Positions 1 through 7,958 of a stretch of DNA of 20,391 nt are shown here, piece after piece (the stretch's first letter is position 1; each line of letters begins with the position of its first letter). The stretch is from a candidate division NPL-UPA2 bacterium (GTDB lineage Bacteria > Bacillota > UBA994), in the NCBI GenBank assembly GCA_018725205.1, contig QLUB01000016.1, positions 1 through 20,391 on the forward strand, in the 5' to 3' direction. The translations under genes were made by a program, and so were the position numbers. Under the pieces are notes generated by a model, which was given only the letters and a program-made list of their open reading frames with translations, had not been told where the DNA came from and did not search any database.

Positions 1-274
1 CGAAGCTATGCGGCAGTCAGGGTCGCGTTCGCATGTCGTGGCAGTTATTGGGGACGGTGCGCTGACCGGGGGCATGGCTTGGGAGGCCATTAATCACGCC
101 GCCCACCTAGCTCGACCGCTCATTGTTATTCTCAATGACAACGAAATGTCTATTTCCACTAATGTAGGGGCTATTGCCCGCTACCTAAACACCCTGCGCA
201 CCACGAGGTTGTACCGACAGACCAAGCAAGATGTGCAAGGCGTATTAAAAGGCATTGGTAGTCTGGGAGACAGT

Positions 275-380
275 GTCTGGCGATGGGCTACTCGCTTTAA
301 GGATAGCCTTAAATACTTGTTGGTCGGGTCTGGCGATGGGCTACTCGCCTTAAGGGTAGCCTTAAATACTTATTGGTCGG
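275..380 (+). repeat. 53-bp tandem duplication inside dxs
   Basis: Copy 1 is 275-327 and copy 2 is 328-380, directly adjacent, with three base differences (ttt/ctt, gat/ggt, ttg/tta in the dxs frame). Period 53 shifts the frame by +2. Both copies read as plausible Dxs peptide just before FEELGF: copy 1 gives FKDSLKYLLV and copy 2 gives LKGSLKYLLV. Confidence 0.95.
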
Positions 381-799
381 GGGCATGGTCTTTGAGGAGC
401 TGGGCTTTACTTACTTAGGCCCGGTAGATGGACACAGCATCCCCGAACTCACAGCTGTGTTGCGGCAAGCTAAGCAGCTTGCCGAGCCGGTGCTTATCCA
501 TTGCCTCACCGAAAAAGGAAGGGGATACTTGCCGGCGCTTCGGCAACCGGACCAGTACCACAGCGCTTCGCCCTTTATGGTGGAAACAGGCGAGCGCATC
601 GAAGGTGACGTCTGCAGGCGAACCTTTACCCAAGTGTTTGGCGAGAGCTTAGTTTCCTTGGCAGAACAAGATGACAAGTTGGTGGCCATTACCGCCGCCA
701 TGCTTGACGCAACGGGCCTGAAAGACTTTGCGCGCTGTTTCCCCAAACGCATCTATGACGTAGGCATTGCTGAGGCGCATATGATGACTTTTGCGGCAG

Positions 800-861
800 G
801 GCTGGCTGCGGGGGGACTTAAGCCTGTGGTGGCTGGCTGCGGGGGGACTTAAGCCTGTGGT
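800..861 (+). repeat. 31-bp perfect tandem duplication inside dxs
   Basis: Copy 1 is 800-830 and copy 2 is 831-861, identical, including a run of six G. Period 31 shifts the frame by +1. The segment encodes the AAGGLKPVVA region that follows the AEAHMMTF motif. Confidence 0.96.
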
Positions 862-1535
862 GGCGGTTTACTCTACGTTTATGCAGCGGGCCTACGACCA
901 AGCACTACACGACGTCTGCCTGCAGAAGTTGCCAGTAGTTGTGTGCTTAGACAGAGCCGGCGTCGTGGGAGAAGATGGAGAAACTCATCACGGTCTCTAT
1001 GATCTGTCGTACTTACGCACTCTCCCTAATATGACGATACTTGCCCCAAGCGGCGAACAAGACATGCTGCCCTTACTGGAAAAGGCATTATGCTTAGGTG
1101 CGCCCGTGGCTTTGCGTTACCCGCGCGACTGTGCGCGTGACCTGCCAAAGCAACTTCCGGTACACGGTACGCTGTTAATTGACGAAGAGCCCGATTGCCT
1201 GCTTGTCGGTGTTGGACCGTTGTTTCTGGAGTGCTATCAGGCGGCGAGCCGTCTTAAGCGGCAGGGGGTGCGTGCGGGCGTCTGGTACTGCCCTAAGGTG
1301 TGGCCATTAGAGGATGAACTCCTTAGGGTGGCCATGCGCGTCAAGCTTGTGGTTACAGCGGAAGACAACATCTTAGCGGGTGGATTTGGCGCAAGCCTGG
1401 CAGAGCGAATGCCTGCAGGGAACACAAAGCTCGTGCGGCTTGGCTTTGCAGATGGCTGCGTATCTCACGCTCACCGCAACGTCCTACTCAGCAGGGCAGG
1501 GCTTACGGCAGAGGGTATTGTAGCGGCGGTAATCC

Positions 1536-2342
1536 ATGCGCTCCCATAAGCTGCGCTTAGACGTTCTCCTGCTGGAAAAGGGCTTGGCCCAATCGCGCGT
1601 GCAGGCGCAGGCACTTATTCAAAGTGGTGCCGTGCGGGTAGGGGGAGACATAGCCGATAAACCCGGCCACACCTATGCTCCAGACAGCGTCGTTACCGTG
1701 CAAAGTGCACCGCACGGATTTGTCTCGCGCGGCGGTTTGAAGCTAGAACAGGCGTTAAGGCAGTTTGGCATATCGTTGTCCGGCCGCGTGGTGTTAGACG
1801 TGGGCGCGTCGAGCGGAGGCTTTACCGATTGCGCGCTGCAAAATGGTGCACAGTATGTGATTGCCGTCGACGTAGGGCAGGGACAGCTAGCGTGGAAGCT
1901 GCGCAATGATGAGCGAGTACAAGTATTGGAAAAGACGAATATTCGCTATCTGCAACGCGAACAGCTACGTGAACACCCGAACGCCGCCACTGTAGACGTG
2001 TCCTTTATCTCCTTGTCGCTTGTCCTACCTGTACTTTGTGCTTTACTCTGTGCCCGTGCGGATGTGATAGCTTTGATTAAACCGCAGTTTGAGGCAGGCA
2101 GACAGGAGGCATCGCGGGGCCGCGGCGTAATTTCGGATCCTGCCATTCACAGTGCGGTGATCGCTGATGTGCTGCAGACGGCAAGAGATTTAGGGTGGGG
2201 CCTATTTGGTTTGACATATTCGCCGATCAAGGGACCGCGGGGCAATGTTGAGTTTCTCTGCTGGTGGAAAACCGGCGAGCCTGATGGCACCTTAGTCAAC
2301 ATAGGGCAAGTGGTAGCGGACGCTCACAGGGAAGCGAAGTGA
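1536..2342 (+). CDS. tlyA: TlyA family rRNA 2'-O-methyltransferase / putative hemolysin
   Basis: TlyA-type enzymes carry an N-terminal S4 RNA-binding domain and a FtsJ-like SAM methyltransferase domain, and 2'-O-methylate rRNA; the hemolysin name is historical. Seen in 268 residues, the usual family length: S4 domain at about 4-65 (LRLDVLLLEKGLAQSRVQAQ, then GAVRVGG), SAM motif I LDVGASSGGFTDCALQNGA at about 87-105, VDVSFISL, and the IKPQFEAGR segment with GRGVISDP. The start ATG overlaps the dxs stop by 14 bases and has only a weak ribosome site, so it is probably translated by coupling to dxs. nadK follows at 27 bases. The frame is intact, unlike both neighbours. Confidence 0.93.
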   Translation: MRSHKLRLDVLLLEKGLAQSRVQAQALIQSGAVRVGGDIADKPGHTYAPDSVVTVQSAPHGFVSRGGLKLEQALRQFGISLSGRVVLDVGASSGGFTDCALQNGAQYVIAVDVGQGQLAWKLRNDERVQVLEKTNIRYLQREQLREHPNAATVDVSFISLSLVLPVLCALLCARADVIALIKPQFEAGRQEASRGRGVISDPAIHSAVIADVLQTARDLGWGLFGLTYSPIKGPRGNVEFLCWWKTGEPDGTLVNIGQVVADAHREAK

Positions 2343-2369
2343 CATCTGCGCCTAGTGGAGGTGGAGCCA

Positions 2370-3282
2370 ATGACCCTAGGAATTATCGCCAACCTAGAGA
2401 AAGATAACACAGTGGCCGTAACGCGGCAGATGATTGCAGAACTCACGGCGCTTAAGCAAGAAGTTATGCTGCCAATCAGCTTAGCCTCCCGCATCGAGCG
2501 CCAGGAGCTAGGGTGCATGGAGCAGGAAATGGCCGAAGCGTGTTCGGCCATCGTCGTGCTGGGGGGAGATGGCACGCTTTTGTCGGTGGCGCGGAGGTGG
2601 CCGTTCTGGGGCGTGCCCCTGATGGGGGTAAATTTTGGGCGCCTTGGCTTCTTGACTGAAGTAGAGAAGAGCAGCGTAACCGAAGCGCTGCGTATGATTG
2701 TCAGGGGAGAATTCCGGCTGCAGGAACGCATGATGCTTAAAGCTACGGTAATCAGGAGTAACACGCGCTTGCAGGAAGCCTTCGCGCTTAACGATAGCGT
2801 GGTGTCTAAGGGTGCCTTTACGCGCATGATTAGGCTAGAGATTCATATCGGCAAAAGCTACCTTGAGACTTTCCCGGCTGACGGCGTGATTGTGGCTACC
2901 CCCACAGGTTCAACAGCGTATTCGCTTTCGGCGGGAGGTCCGATTGTGGACCCCGCGATGCAGCTGATGCTGCTTACGCCCATCTGTGCCCATATGCTGC
3001 AGGCCCGCCCAACAGTAATATCCTCCCATCTGTGCTCATATGCTGCAGGCCCGCCCAACAGTAATCTCGCCGCGGGAAAAGATACGCATACGGTTGCACT
3101 CCGTCCACGACGACATTGTGCTCACGCTGGATGGCCAAGAGGGCATACGGCTTCTGCCCGACGACGAGGTTATTATTGAAAGAGCGGATATCGTGACGCG
3201 CTTGATTAAGGTTGCGCCGCGCAGCTTCTATGACGTACTCCGGCACAAACTGACCGAGGTAAGGAGTGCGCCGCATGCTTGA
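2370..3282 (+). pseudogene. nadK: NAD kinase, frame broken by a 46-bp tandem duplication
   Basis: NadK phosphorylates NAD with ATP or polyphosphate to give NADP. Seen: start MTLGIIANLEKDN, the nucleotide motif VLGGDGTLLSVAR, GVNFGRLGFLTEVE, NDSVVSKG, and the family hallmark ADGVIVATPTGSTAYSLSAG. After TPICAHMLQARPTVIS the frame moves by +1 at a 46-bp tandem duplication and continues as PREKIRIRLHSV to the stop. Without the extra copy the protein is 288 residues, normal for the family. ATG 2370 is chosen because TGGAGGTGG lies 5 bases upstream; an in-frame GTG at 2355 is possible but poorer. The stop overlaps recN by 8 bases. No argR lies between nadK and recN, where many Bacillota have one. 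Confidence 0.92.
2979..3070 (+). repeat. 46-bp tandem duplication inside nadK
   Basis: Copy 1 is 2979-3024 and copy 2 is 3025-3070. Core differences are gcc/gct and ata/atc, both synonymous in the nadK frame, with divergence only at the last bases. Period 46 shifts the frame by +1. Confidence 0.94.
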
Positions 3283-4951
3283 GCGTTTGTTCGTACAGAA
3301 CTTTGCCGTAATCAAGGAGCTTAGCCTTGAATTAGGACCGGGGCTAACCGTGCTATCAGGCGAAACGGGGGCGGGAAAGTCCATTATCGTTGACGCCGTC
3401 TCGCTGTTAGTTGGCGGGAGAACATCTCCGGACATGATTCGGTCCGGATGTGAACGGGCACTGGTTCAAGGCGTGTTTAGGGCTAATGACGCAAACGCGG
3501 CGAACCTGCTTGCTTTGCACGGGCTTGCCGATGAAGGCGAATTGATTATCACGCGTGAGATTACGGCAAACCGCTCGACTTGCCGTGTCAATGGCCAAAG
3601 CGTCACGCAAGGCTTACTTAGACAACTTGGAACACAGCTTGTGGACATGCATGGTCAGCACGAACACCAGTCCCTCTTTTCGCCTGCGGTGCATCAACAA
3701 TTGATTGATAGATTTGCGGGGGCGAGAGCAGCAGAGCTATTGACGTCGCTAGCAGGCGAAGCTAAGGCTTATGAGGAGTGCGAGCGGGGGCTTAAAGCTA
3801 GCCCAGGAGACGAGAGCGAGCGCCTACGCTTGCTCGACCTTATCAACCATCAGCTAGACGAGATTGACGCGGCCAAACTCAAACCAAACGAGGAAGATGA
3901 ACTAAAGAGCGAGAGGCAAACTCTGCTGAGCTTTGATCGCTTGCGCGGCGCGGTCGAGCGTTGCCACGCTGAACTAACAGGCGGCGGAGCCCGCAGCAAG
4001 GCCATCTGTGATGTTGTAGGGCGCAACGCGGCAGACCTGAAGGAAATGCGGCGCTTGTCTCCCGCACTAGAGAGCATCTCCTCTCTACTTGAGCAGGCGG
4101 GCTACTTGCTGCAGGACGCGGTTCAAGAGCTAAGCCAGCTTAAAGAGTCGCTGTATTTCGACCAAGGGAGACTCGAGGAAATCGAGCAACGGCTTGAGCA
4201 CTTAGCTTTACTCAAGCGCAAGTACGGCCGTACACTCGAAGCCGTGCTGATTTTTCGCGAGGAAGCCAAGCAGAGCAAAGAACGGCTGCATGACGCTGCT
4301 CTGCGCATGGCCGCCTTTAAACAGAGCATGGCAGAGCATGAAAGGCGCTACGCGCGCCTAGCGGGGGAACTTAGCGCGCTTAGGCAGGAGCATGGCCGTG
4401 AGTTATGTCGTCTCGCGCAGGAGAACATCCGAGAGCTCGGCATGAACAGCGGTCGGCTCAGTATCGCTAGCACCCCGCACAAAGGTGTGATGAATCCGCG
4501 CGGCGCGGAAAGCATGGAGTTGCTCTTTTCCGCCAACCTAGGGGAGGAACCGAGGCCGCTCGCCAAGATTGCCTCTGGGGGCGAGATATCGCGGGTTATG
4601 TTGGCATTTAAGGCTGCTTTCAGTAAATTTGACGATATTCCTACGCTTGTGTTTGACGAAATTGACAGCGGCGTGGGCGGGAAAGCGGCGCTTGCGGTTG
4701 CAGAAAAAATCGCCGCTGTAAGCGCGCACAAACAAGTGCTCTGTGTTTCACATCTTGCGCAGATAGCGGCGCTCTCCGACCATCACTTGTACGTGCGCAA
4801 GGAAGACAGTGAAGGCAGGACAACGGTTAGCGTCGAGCATCTGTTTGGTCAGGGAAGAGTTAGGGAGTTAGCGCGCATGCTCGGGGGCAGAGAGACAGCC
4901 GCAGCCTTAGAACACGCCGAGGAGCTCTTGGTAAAGAGCAGAACACGCTAG
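3275..4951 (+). CDS. recN: DNA repair protein RecN
   Basis: RecN is an SMC-like ATPase acting at DNA double-strand breaks ahead of recombination. Seen in 558 intact residues, normal for the family: N-terminal ATPase half with MLERLFVQNFAVIKELS and Walker A GETGAGKS at residues 29-36, a Glu/Lys/Arg-rich coiled-coil middle (about 150-370), the ABC-type signature ASGGEISRVMLAFK near residue 432 and Walker B LVFDEIDSGVGG near 460, then the switch segment VSHLAQIAALSDHH. ATG 3275 is chosen over an in-frame upstream codon at 3266 because AAGGAG at 3261-3266 is 8 bases away and homologues begin with this MLE..VQNFAVI pattern. The 8-base overlap with nadK suggests coupling. spoIVB follows after a gap of about 115 bases. 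Confidence 0.96.
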   Translation: MLERLFVQNFAVIKELSLELGPGLTVLSGETGAGKSIIVDAVSLLVGGRTSPDMIRSGCERALVQGVFRANDANAANLLALHGLADEGELIITREITANRSTCRVNGQSVTQGLLRQLGTQLVDMHGQHEHQSLFSPAVHQQLIDRFAGARAAELLTSLAGEAKAYEECERGLKASPGDESERLRLLDLINHQLDEIDAAKLKPNEEDELKSERQTLLSFDRLRGAVERCHAELTGGGARSKAICDVVGRNAADLKEMRRLSPALESISSLLEQAGYLLQDAVQELSQLKESLYFDQGRLEEIEQRLEHLALLKRKYGRTLEAVLIFREEAKQSKERLHDAALRMAAFKQSMAEHERRYARLAGELSALRQEHGRELCRLAQENIRELGMNSGRLSIASTPHKGVMNPRGAESMELLFSANLGEEPRPLAKIASGGEISRVMLAFKAAFSKFDDIPTLVFDEIDSGVGGKAALAVAEKIAAVSAHKQVLCVSHLAQIAALSDHHLYVRKEDSEGRTTVSVEHLFGQGRVRELARMLGGRETAAALEHAEELLVKSRTR

Positions 4952-4989
4952 CAGCGCTTTGGCTATTGTGCACTCAGTCGTTCTGTTAT

Positions 4990-5028
4990 GTTAACTAGCG
5001 GGGATAGCGGTTTTGACGCTAGGTTAAC
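4990..5028 (+). other. Inverted repeat between recN and spoIVB
   Basis: Arms GTTAACTAGCG (4990-5000) and CGCTAGGTTAAC (5017-5028) are reverse complements apart from one bulged base, with a 16-base loop. No T-run follows, so it is not a typical intrinsic terminator. It could be a transcript hairpin or a regulator site ahead of spoIVB; its function is unknown. Confidence 0.6.
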
Positions 5029-5065
5029 TTAGAGACAGACTCGACTTGATGAAAGGAGTGCACCG

Positions 5066-5961
5066 ATGAACATGCGAAAGTACAAAGCGCTGTTGGGATG
5101 GTTGCTCTCAGCGTCCGTGCTGGCGGTCTGTCTAAGCCCGCAAGCCAGGAGCTTTTTTAAGGAGCTTTTTTAGTTTGCCCCCTCTGGTGCGCGTAACGGA
5201 GGGCGTAGATTTCTCTCTACCGCTCCAATTGCCATTCGGTTTCGACTTGTCCCTTGATGAAACCGGTTTGTTTAAGGTTAACGGCGCAGATGTAGGGCCG
5301 TTAGTGCGCAGGTTTGCTCTCACCGAACCGCTGTCTTTTCGGCCGCTACGACCGGGCAGTGACGATCGCGCGCTGGGTTGACGAGTTCGGCAGGCAAAAC
5401 CAACACGTTGAGCTGACTGTACTGCGGGGCACAGGCGAGTTAACGCTTACGGCAGTGCCGCGTTCATGCCGCGAGACCGGCAAGTATCGTTTAGGCGTAT
5501 TTGTCCGCGACGCCGCCGTTGGAATCGGTACTCTGACCTTTGTCGACCGTGAATCAATGACGTTCGGTGCGCTCGGACACGTGATTACCGACGCTGATAC
5601 CGGGGAGCCCATTATGCTTGGGAGTGGCAGGATTGTGCGTGCGACCGTCACCTTCATTGAGGCAGGCAGACGGGGTGCTCCCGGCGAGAAGCGCAGCGTG
5701 TTTGTGGATGAGCAGAGGACCCTAGGTACCGTCGAAAAGAACACTTCGTTTGGCATATTTGGCCATATGCTCGAGGACATCACGACTGGAGTAGCTCCCA
5801 TCCCGATTTTGCTGCGCGATGAGGTCGAGGAAGGCCCAGCGGAGATTCTGACCGTGATCGCTGGCGAGCAGGTAGAGCGCTTTGCGATTGAAATTCAGCT
5901 AGAGCGGCGCGAAGAGCACGCCCCGACTTTCTTCTACCGGCGGTTCTTCCGTGCCTCTTGA
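5066..5961 (+). pseudogene. spoIVB: SpoIVB (SpoIVB peptidase, stage IV sporulation), damaged by a duplication and two apparent deletions
   Basis: SpoIVB is a forespore-secreted PDZ serine peptidase that cleaves SpoIVFA and so triggers pro-sigma-K processing. Seen: ATG 5066 with AAGGAG upstream and a membrane anchor at about residues 8-26; a 13-bp duplication (+1) that inserts a stop; an N-terminal region VRVTEGVDFSLPLQLPFGF; then an abrupt +1 jump near 5341-5355 into DRAVTIARWVDEFG and VELTVLRG, the end of a PDZ domain. The best-conserved part follows: GKYRLGVFVRDAAVGIGTLT, FGALGHVITDADTG with the catalytic His, SFGIFGHM and GPAEILTVI. By comparison with remembered homologues, roughly 80 residues are missing at the jump, and the C-terminus stops after IEIQLERREEHAP, losing the GMSGSP catalytic-serine segment. 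It lies just before spo0A, the classical order. Confidence 0.9.
5147..5172 (+). repeat. 13-bp perfect tandem duplication inside spoIVB
   Basis: AGGAGCTTTTTTA occurs at 5147-5159 and again at 5160-5172. Period 13 shifts the frame by +1 and creates the early TAG at 5171-5173. Collapsing it joins the signal-anchor to the downstream LPPLVRVTEG frame. Confidence 0.92.
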
Positions 5962-6045
5962 CGAAAAATGTGTAAATCCAGCAGGAGAAGGTTGGCAGGT
6001 CGTTGAAAGAATAGTATGAGTGTTGCTGCATGACTGAGGAGGAAG

Positions 6046-6711
6046 ATGAGTTTGGGTGAGAGAATCAAGGTTTTGATTGTGGATGACAACAGAGACTTCT
6101 GTGACCTGCTACATGAGTTCCTTTCCAAGCGTCCGGAGTTCCAAGTGGTGGGAGTAGGGCATAACGGCGTGGAGGCGCTTGAGCTTATCCACTCCGTCAA
6201 ACCTGATGTGTGTGTGCTTGACATTATCATGCCCCATTTGGACGGCATCGGAGTCTTGGAGCGACTGCCCTCCAAGCTTGCCGGAGGTCCTCTCCCTAAG
6301 ATGATCATGTTGACAGCGCTAAGGCATGAGGAGATGACTAAGCGCGTGCTTGAACTGGGGGCGAGCTACTACATTCTTAAGCCCTTTAATCTCGAAACCT
6401 TGGCGCAGCGCATTCATCAGTTGGCCACAAACGGCGCAACTGCGTCTCCCCTCCAGTTTGAGCAGCAGAGAAGTGTAAGCCGTAACCTGGAGATTAAGAT
6501 TTCGGACTTCCTCCATGAACTTGGAGTACCTGCTAACATCCGCGGTTACGTGTATCTTAGGGATGCCATTTCTATGGTTGCGGAGGAGATGCAGTTGCTC
6601 AGCGCAGTGACTAAGATTCTCTACACGGTAGACCATCGCCGCGGCAAGCCAACCAACAGCGAATTCATCGCCATGGTTGCCGATAGGTTGCGCCTCGAAC
6701 GGGCCGTATAG
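6046..6711 (+). CDS. spo0A: Sporulation master regulator Spo0A with an in-frame loss in the DNA-binding domain
   Basis: Spo0A is the phosphorelay response regulator that starts sporulation. Seen: receiver domain at residues 1-120 with D13/D14, phospho-acceptor D59 in VLDIIMPHLDG, T90 and K112; the C-terminal effector domain begins near 145 (HELGVPANIRGYVYLRDAIS). At residues 193-194 (about 6622-6627) the sequence passes from AVTKILY straight to TVDHRRGKPTNSEFIAMVAD. In homologues such as B. subtilis Spo0A about 46 residues separate these points, including the helix-turn-helix recognition helix. Length is 221 against about 267 residues. The frame stays open, so this is either an in-frame deletion or a missing stretch of assembly. 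AGGAGG at 6037-6042 is unusually close (3 bases) to the ATG. A double terminator follows. Confidence 0.93.
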   Translation: MSLGERIKVLIVDDNRDFCDLLHEFLSKRPEFQVVGVGHNGVEALELIHSVKPDVCVLDIIMPHLDGIGVLERLPSKLAGGPLPKMIMLTALRHEEMTKRVLELGASYYILKPFNLETLAQRIHQLATNGATASPLQFEQQRSVSRNLEIKISDFLHELGVPANIRGYVYLRDAISMVAEEMQLLSAVTKILYTVDHRRGKPTNSEFIAMVADRLRLERAV

Positions 6712-6718
6712 TAACAAG

Positions 6719-6742
6719 AGAGGGCTAGGGAGCCTTCTTTTT
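6719..6742 (+). terminator. Rho-independent terminator after spo0A, copy 1
   Basis: Stem AGAGGGCT (6719-6726) with AGCCTTCT (6731-6738), one G-T wobble, four-base loop AGGG, followed by TTTT. It begins 8 bases after the spo0A stop. Confidence 0.85.
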
Positions 6743-6760
6743 GTGTGCAATCACGTAAAG

Positions 6761-6786
6761 AGAGGGGGCTAGGGAGCCCTCTTTTT
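6761..6786 (+). terminator. Rho-independent terminator after spo0A, copy 2
   Basis: Stem AGAGGGGGCT (6761-6770, extra G bulged) with AGCCCTCT (6775-6782), loop AGGG, then TTTT. It is the second copy of the duplicated terminator. Confidence 0.82.
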
Positions 6787-6795
6787 GTGTGCAAT

Positions 6796-6828
6796 CACGT
6801 AATTTTAGTGGAAATTACACGTAATTTT
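6796..6828 (+). promoter_or_regulatory. Possible operator upstream of the buk-ptb-vor operon
   Basis: CACGTAATTTT occurs at 6796-6806 and 6818-6828, and GTAATTT (6799-6805) with AAATTAC (6812-6818) forms a 7-bp inverted repeat spaced by six bases. A TACAAT at 6861-6866 resembles a -10 element, but no convincing -35 is spaced correctly. The AT-rich block stands out from its GC-rich surroundings. The regulator is unknown. Confidence 0.4.
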
Positions 6829-6893
6829 CGTTCAAAAGGTTTTACGATGCCGGAGAAGAATACAATGATCAACGGAGACAAGGAGGCATAAAT

Positions 6894-7958
6894 TTGCGGG
6901 GGTTTAAGGTACTGGTGATCAATCCGGGCAGCACATCCACGAAAGTAGCCTGTTATCTAGGTGCTACGGTAGAGGCAGAGGAAAGTCTGAGCCATTCCGC
7001 GCAGGTTCTCACCGAGTACGCAGAAATCCTAGATCAGTTTACCTTGCGCTTAGACGCAGTCATGTCCTTTGTGGAAAATTATGAAGTGGCAGCAGGGCTT
7101 GACGCGGTTGTCGGCCGGGGCGGCCTATTGCGTCCAACGCAGGGCGGAACCTATGCCGTCAATGAGGCGATGGTGGCGGACCTACGGCTAGGTCTACAAG
7201 GGCAGCATGCTTCTAATCTCGGAGGGCTGTTAGCTAAAGCTATAGCGGAGCCGCTCGGTCTGCCGGCGTTTATTGTTGACCCAGTAGCTGTCGATGAGTT
7301 TGAACCTGTGGCGCGCCTCTCGGGACATCCGCTGCTTGAACGCCGCAGCTTGTCCCATGCCTTAAGCATGAAAGCGGTAGCGCGGCGCGCGGCAAGTGAG
7401 CTTGACATTCCTTACGCGGCAAGCAGGTTTATCGTAGCCCATCTTGGAGGGGGCATATCTGTCGGCCCCATGGTAGGCGGCCGGATTATCGACGTTAACA
7501 ACGCCAACGAAATGGGGCCGTTCTCCCCTGAACGCACGGGTGGCCTACCCGCAGGTGACCTAACGGCGCTGTGCTTTAGCGGGAAGTATTCTGCAAAAGA
7601 GGTGAAGCGGCAACTTCACGGCCAAGGGGGCATGGTCGCATACCTCGGCACTTCCGATGCGCGAGAAGCATATCGGCGTGCCGATGCAGGAGACGCCAGA
7701 GCAGAGTTAGTGATGCAGGCGATGGCCTATCAGATTGCCAAGGAGATTGGTGCCATGGCTACAGTGCTGCAAGGGAGAGTCGACGCTGTCGTCCTTACGG
7801 GAGGACTTGCGCACTCCGACAGAATGGGCAACACTGTTGCGGGCTATGTAGGGTTTATTGCTCCGATGATGGTCTATCGCGGAGAAGACGAGATGTTAGC
7901 GTTGGCTGAGGGCGCATGCCGGGTGCTGGCAGGGGAAGAAAAGCTGAGTGAGTATTGA
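6894..7958 (+). CDS. buk: Butyrate kinase (branched-chain/butyrate acid kinase), first copy
   Basis: Butyrate kinase makes ATP and a free acid from an acyl-phosphate; it belongs to the ASKHA acetokinase family. Seen in 354 intact residues: N-terminal phosphate-binding VLVINPGSTSTKVACY, GRGGLLRPTQGGTYAVNEAM, GQHASNLGGLLAKAIAE, PAFIVDPVAVDEFEPVARLS, the nucleotide-binding AHLGGGISVG, and DAVVLTGGLAHS near the C-terminus. The start is TTG 6894, with AAGGAGG at 6880-6886 seven bases upstream; no ATG fits. It opens an operon with ptb, a second kinase and an oxoacid oxidoreductase, pointing to ATP from amino-acid-derived (iso)butyryl or isovaleryl phosphate; butyrate itself is not excluded. Its stop codon overlaps the first unit of a heptamer array. 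Confidence 0.95.
   Translation: MRGFKVLVINPGSTSTKVACYLGATVEAEESLSHSAQVLTEYAEILDQFTLRLDAVMSFVENYEVAAGLDAVVGRGGLLRPTQGGTYAVNEAMVADLRLGLQGQHASNLGGLLAKAIAEPLGLPAFIVDPVAVDEFEPVARLSGHPLLERRSLSHALSMKAVARRAASELDIPYAASRFIVAHLGGGISVGPMVGGRIIDVNNANEMGPFSPERTGGLPAGDLTALCFSGKYSAKEVKRQLHGQGGMVAYLGTSDAREAYRRADAGDARAELVMQAMAYQIAKEIGAMATVLQGRVDAVVLTGGLAHSDRMGNTVAGYVGFIAPMMVYRGEDEMLALAEGACRVLAGEEKLSEY

Larger units (their letters stand above)
2..1549 (+). pseudogene. dxs: 1-deoxy-D-xylulose-5-phosphate synthase, 5'-truncated by the window edge and split into three frame segments
   Basis: Dxs condenses pyruvate and glyceraldehyde 3-phosphate with thiamine diphosphate, the first step of the MEP isoprenoid pathway, in the cytosol. 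Seen: the ThDP/Mg motif GDGALTGGMAWEA, then NDNEMSIS, FEELGFTYLGPVDGH, the catalytic-glutamate segment DVGIAEAHMMTFAAG (family usually AEQHAV), DRAGVVGEDGETHHG and the transketolase C-terminal domain. The N-terminal part lies outside the window. The frame runs +2 to about 327, +1 to about 830, then +2 to the stop. The two changes coincide with tandem duplications of 53 and 31 bp, whose sum (84) restores the original frame, so collapsing both gives one continuous Dxs. The 3' end overlaps tlyA by 14 bases, the usual Bacillota order. Identity is certain; whether the breaks are real is not. Confidence 0.93.
6716..6801 (+). repeat. Tandem duplication (42/44 bp) of the spo0A terminator region
   Basis: Copy 1 (6716-6757) and copy 2 (6758-6801) share the hairpin, T-run and the trailing TGTGCAATCACGTAA. 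Copy 2 has two more G in the 5' arm and a C for T in the 3' arm. It is the only non-coding member of the window's duplication set. Confidence 0.92.

Noticed and set aside
5147..5175. Programmed frameshift at the T-runs of spoIVB
   Set aside because: The +1 shift is fully explained by an exact 13-bp duplication, and the gene has further losses downstream that no slip could repair.
5346..5801. Long minus-strand open frames opposite spoIVB and many other genes
   Set aside because: They are shadows of GC-rich coding sequence on the other strand, lacking ribosome sites and recognisable domains.
5980..6020. Sigma-H promoter and 0A box ahead of spo0A
   Set aside because: A GAAT-containing -10-like sequence is present at 6007-6014, but the spacing to any AGGA-type -35 is wrong and no clear TGTCGAA box is seen.
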